From NCBI GenBank assembly GCA_023416585.1, contig JAEZHM010000055.1, positions 15,379 through 79,378 of the forward strand: DNA of 64,000 bases, written 5' to 3'. Made by a program: the position numbers and the translations under genes. Position 1 is the first letter of the stretch. Every line of letters begins with the position of its first letter. This DNA comes from Bacillota bacterium (lineage in GTDB: Bacteria; Bacillota; Clostridia; Christensenellales; Aristaeellaceae). The notes beneath the pieces are model-generated. The model saw nothing but the letters and a program-made list of their open reading frames with translations. It was not told the origin of the DNA and made no database searches. Shown piece after piece: positions 61,894-64,000 of this stretch.

Positions 61894-63264
61894 ATGCCAG
61901 ATATTCATAAAGTTATGGAAGATCATAGATTGTACTATGGCACCGGTGTAACAAAAAATATCGACTTTCGCATGTCCAAACTGCGTTTGCTGCGCGATGC
62001 AATCGTCAAGTATGAAGAAAAAATCATGGAGGCGCTAAAGAAAGACCTGAACAAGGCGCCCTTTGAAGCCTATGAGACGGAGGTTGGGTTCATCCTCCAA
62101 GAGATCGGTTTTACAATCAGAAACCTTCGAAAGTGGGTGCGGCCAAAGAATGTTCAGACACCTCTTATGCACTTTCCCGCCACAAGTAGGATATACTCGG
62201 AGCCCTATGGGGTTGTTTTGATTATGTCTCCATGGAACTATCCTTTCCAGCTTACGATAGGGCCGCTGATTGGCGCAATTGCAGCAGGAAATTGCGCCGT
62301 CGTAAAACCATCAGAGTATTCCTATTATACAGCTGAAGTAATGGAAAAACTCTTGAAAGAGATTTTTGAGGAGAAATATGTTTCCGTTATACGGGGCGGC
62401 AGGGATGCAAACAGTTCACTGCTTAATGAAAAGTTCGATTATATATTCTTTACCGGAAGCGTGCCTGTTGGCAAGGTCGTGATGGAAGCGGCCGCCAAGC
62501 ATTTAACGCCCGTAACGCTTGAGCTTGGCGGCAAGAGCCCTTGCGTCGTAGATGAAACCGCAAATGTTGATTTGGCGGCAAAGCGCATCGTGTGGGGCAA
62601 ATTCTTAAATGCAGGACAAACCTGTGTGGCACCTGACTATCTGCTCGTACATCAAAAGGTGAGTAAGCAGCTGATTGCTGGAATCGAAAAGTATATCAAA
62701 GCCTTTTATGGAATAAACCCCGAAACAAATGACGAGTACCCCAGGATCATAACGCAAAAGCATTATGAGAGGCTGCTTCATTTGTTTGAGAACGAAGAAA
62801 TCGCAATTGGCGGACAGCACAATGACGCAACGCGTCAATTGGCCCCAACCGTTATCACCAATGTAACGTGGTCATCGCCTGTCATGCAGGAGGAAATCTT
62901 TGGCCCTATTCTTCCGATACTGGCGTTCGAATCATTCGATGACGCAATTGCAATGATAAACGCCCGCCCCAAGCCGCTTGCTTTTTACTTGTTCACGGAA
63001 AATCAGGAACGGGAGAATAAGGCGATGCAAAATGTTTCCTTTGGCGGCGGTTGCATCAACGATACGGTCATTCATCTATCTAGTCCTTACTTGAGGTTTG
63101 GCGGTGTTGGCGAAAGCGGAATGGGACAATATCACGGAAAGGGAAGCTTTGATACCTTTACACATTATAAAAGTGTAATGAAAAAGGCCAATCATATGGA
63201 TATTCCGGTACGTTACCCGCCGTTTAAAGACAGACTGAATTTGCTCAAAAAGATTATGAAATGA
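61894..63264 (+). CDS. NAD(P)-dependent aldehyde dehydrogenase
   Basis: A 456-residue enzyme of the class 3/fatty-aldehyde type (YwdH/AldH-like), oxidising aldehydes to acids. Seen: VVLIMSPWNYPFQLTIGPLI with the catalytic Asn, NCAVVKPSEYS, FTGSVPVGKVVMEAAAKH, TLELGGKSPCVVDETA with the general-base Glu, LNAGQTCVAPDYLLV with the nucleophile Cys, and QEEIFGPILPIL. ATG 61894 is chosen since AAAGGAAG lies upstream and the family begins here; a long upstream extension has no similarity. The C-terminal tail (YPPFKDRLNLLKKIMK) resembles membrane-anchoring ends of class 3 enzymes. Confidence 0.93.
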   Translation: MPDIHKVMEDHRLYYGTGVTKNIDFRMSKLRLLRDAIVKYEEKIMEALKKDLNKAPFEAYETEVGFILQEIGFTIRNLRKWVRPKNVQTPLMHFPATSRIYSEPYGVVLIMSPWNYPFQLTIGPLIGAIAAGNCAVVKPSEYSYYTAEVMEKLLKEIFEEKYVSVIRGGRDANSSLLNEKFDYIFFTGSVPVGKVVMEAAAKHLTPVTLELGGKSPCVVDETANVDLAAKRIVWGKFLNAGQTCVAPDYLLVHQKVSKQLIAGIEKYIKAFYGINPETNDEYPRIITQKHYERLLHLFENEEIAIGGQHNDATRQLAPTVITNVTWSSPVMQEEIFGPILPILAFESFDDAIAMINARPKPLAFYLFTENQERENKAMQNVSFGGGCINDTVIHLSSPYLRFGGVGESGMGQYHGKGSFDTFTHYKSVMKKANHMDIPVRYPPFKDRLNLLKKIMK

Positions 63265-63266
63265 AA

Positions 63267-63298
63267 GAACCGCCTTACCTTTGGCGGATAAACGGTTC
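63267..63298 (+). terminator. Hairpin after the aldehyde dehydrogenase
   Basis: CCGCC/GGCGG (63270-63287) within GAACCG/CGGTTC outer arms. No T run, so weak terminator at best. Confidence 0.45.
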
Positions 63299-63466
63299 AA
63301 TGGCGTTGCTGAATCCTGTCAGGCAATCCATACAGGCTATCAGGATGACAGCGATACTCCGGTTCATTAAGCTGTTAAGGATACTTAGCCAGAACTTGGC
63401 TGCTTTCTTTCTTATCAACTTACATACCCAGCACTTTCCGGACACCATTGATCTAGTGGTTTGTCA

Positions 63467-63571
63467 ACTACAGAAATTGCGGTATACAGGTGATGGCATA
63501 TTGCTTGGTATTCCAATGAAGATGCCGTGGAAAGGGTCAAGGGGAAAGACCAGAGAAGGCTTCCCCTTGAG
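63467..63571 (+). repeat. 105-bp direct repeat, copy 1
   Basis: ACTACAGAAATTGCGGTATA ... GGCTTCCCCTTGAG, about 90% or more identical to 63785-63889. It merges into family B repeat B2. Confidence 0.8.
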
Positions 63572-63677
63572 GGAAAGCTTAAGACGAAGGAGACTGATGA
63601 GGTGTTTATGGTGGCAATATGTAGTAGCAAGACACCTCATCCGTCGCTGCGCGCCACCTTCCCCTCCAGGGGAAGGC
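63557..63677 (-). repeat. Family B palindromic repeat B2 (reverse orientation)
   Basis: GACGAAGGAGACT, GATGAGGTG (63596-63604), CACCTCATC (63633-63641), then GCGCGCCA and CCTTCCCCTCCAGGGGAAGG (63656-63676), i.e. B1 read backwards. Confidence 0.75.
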
Positions 63678-63784
63678 GCATGATATACATGGAGCAATCG
63701 CCGTTTGACAAGTGTAACTTCGGGAGCGAAAGATGAAAAATGAAACGTAACTTCTGTAGTTATCATAGTACTGGTAGTCTGACT

Positions 63785-63889
63785 ACTACAGAAGTTTCGG
63801 TATACAGGTGATGGCATCTTGCTTGGTATTCCAATGAAGATGCCGCGGAAAGGGACAAGGGGAAAGACCATAGAAGGCTTCCCCTTGAG
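63785..63889 (+). repeat. 105-bp direct repeat, copy 2
   Basis: ACTACAGAAGTTTCGGTATA ... GGCTTCCCCTTGAG; lies 318 bp after copy 1 and stops at the same CCCCTTGAG, where copy 1 continues as B2. Suggests duplication by, or insertion of, the family B element. Confidence 0.8.
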
Positions 63890-63944
63890 TAAGCGATGAT
63901 TATTTCAAGGTTGAGAGCAGGACAACACATTCGGGGAGAGAAAA

Positions 63945-64000
63945 ATGGGTTATATACCTCTGAAAAACTCGCCAACCACCCTGATTTATGGGATTCTGCG
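63945..64000 (+). CDS. Start of an unidentified gene, cut by the window edge
   Basis: ATG at 63945 is 6 bases after GGGGAG, followed by 18 open codons (MGYIPLKNSPTTLIYGIL) to the edge. Too short to assign. The hydrophobic end may begin a membrane protein. Confidence 0.4.
   Translation, partial: MGYIPLKNSPTTLIYGIL

Overview
The window looks like a chromosomal segment from a Gram-positive anaerobe of the Clostridia (Bacillota), possibly an uncultured Christensenellales- or Oscillospiraceae-like lineage. Evidence is strong AAGGAGG-type ribosome binding sites, frequent TTG/GTG starts, consensus -35/-10 promoters, several CUT1 sugar importers without their own ATPase, an AlsE/AlsK pair, an ABC-F ATPase and many dispersed palindromic repeats. 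The lineage is an inference from gene style only; no rRNA is present. Most genes are moderately GC-rich, with AT-rich islands around 22.7-25.4, 29.7-30.3 and 35.6-37.6 kb that look acquired.

Layout. (1) 1-698: 3' part of an HI0933/BaiN-type flavoprotein. (2) 1463-11659: a catabolic island with an RraA-like enzyme, a CUT1 importer (binding protein plus two permeases), a PPC/DUF296 protein, a TIM-barrel isomerase, a beta-keto acid cleavage enzyme, a thiolase, a four-carbon acid sugar kinase and an SDR dehydrogenase. Together they suggest uptake and oxidation of a sugar acid down to acyl-CoA units. (3) 12149-15446: VOC protein, AraC regulator, lactonase-type beta-propeller, APH-like kinase. (4) 15643-22511: a BMP-type (nucleoside-family) ABC importer divergent from alsE and alsK. 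(5) tRNA-Arg(CCU) with its own promoter and terminator. (6) 23459-28502: two exported, divergent GH5-like glycosidases with degenerate SLH-like modules. (7) 28945-29700: a REP-associated (Y1) transposase. (8) 30334-35556: a tightly coupled operon joining a CUT1 importer to a membrane-fusion protein and a MacB-periplasmic-domain protein. (9) 35846-37562: AT-rich lipid kinase/PAP2 pair. (10) 37737-38648: secreted YARHG protein, followed by a GC-rich structured region. (11) 39242-47592: MBL hydrolase, CUT1 importer, 2H phosphoesterase and GDPD on the minus strand, divergent from a LacI regulator fused to a complete solute-binding-protein domain, with operator-like sites between. (12) 48048-49862: ABC-F ATPase. 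(13) 50.2-56.8 kb: two GNATs, a broken second Y1 transposase, a CHAP/Big2 secreted protein and RecQ, bracketed by two copies of a pstS remnant. (14) 57073-63264: MFS transporter, GDPD lipoprotein, DUF4375-like exported protein, aldehyde dehydrogenase. The right edge holds duplicated repeats and the start of one more gene.

The dispersed palindromes fall into at least four families (A-D below). They recur in both orientations, form terminators, supply stop codons to two genes, and in one place one family is nested in the apex of another. The strongest candidates for something undescribed are the LacI/solute-binding-protein fusion with its phosphodiester-type locus, the importer/MFP/MacB-domain operon, and the transposase-repeat relationships. 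No CRISPR array, prophage, integrase or origin was seen.
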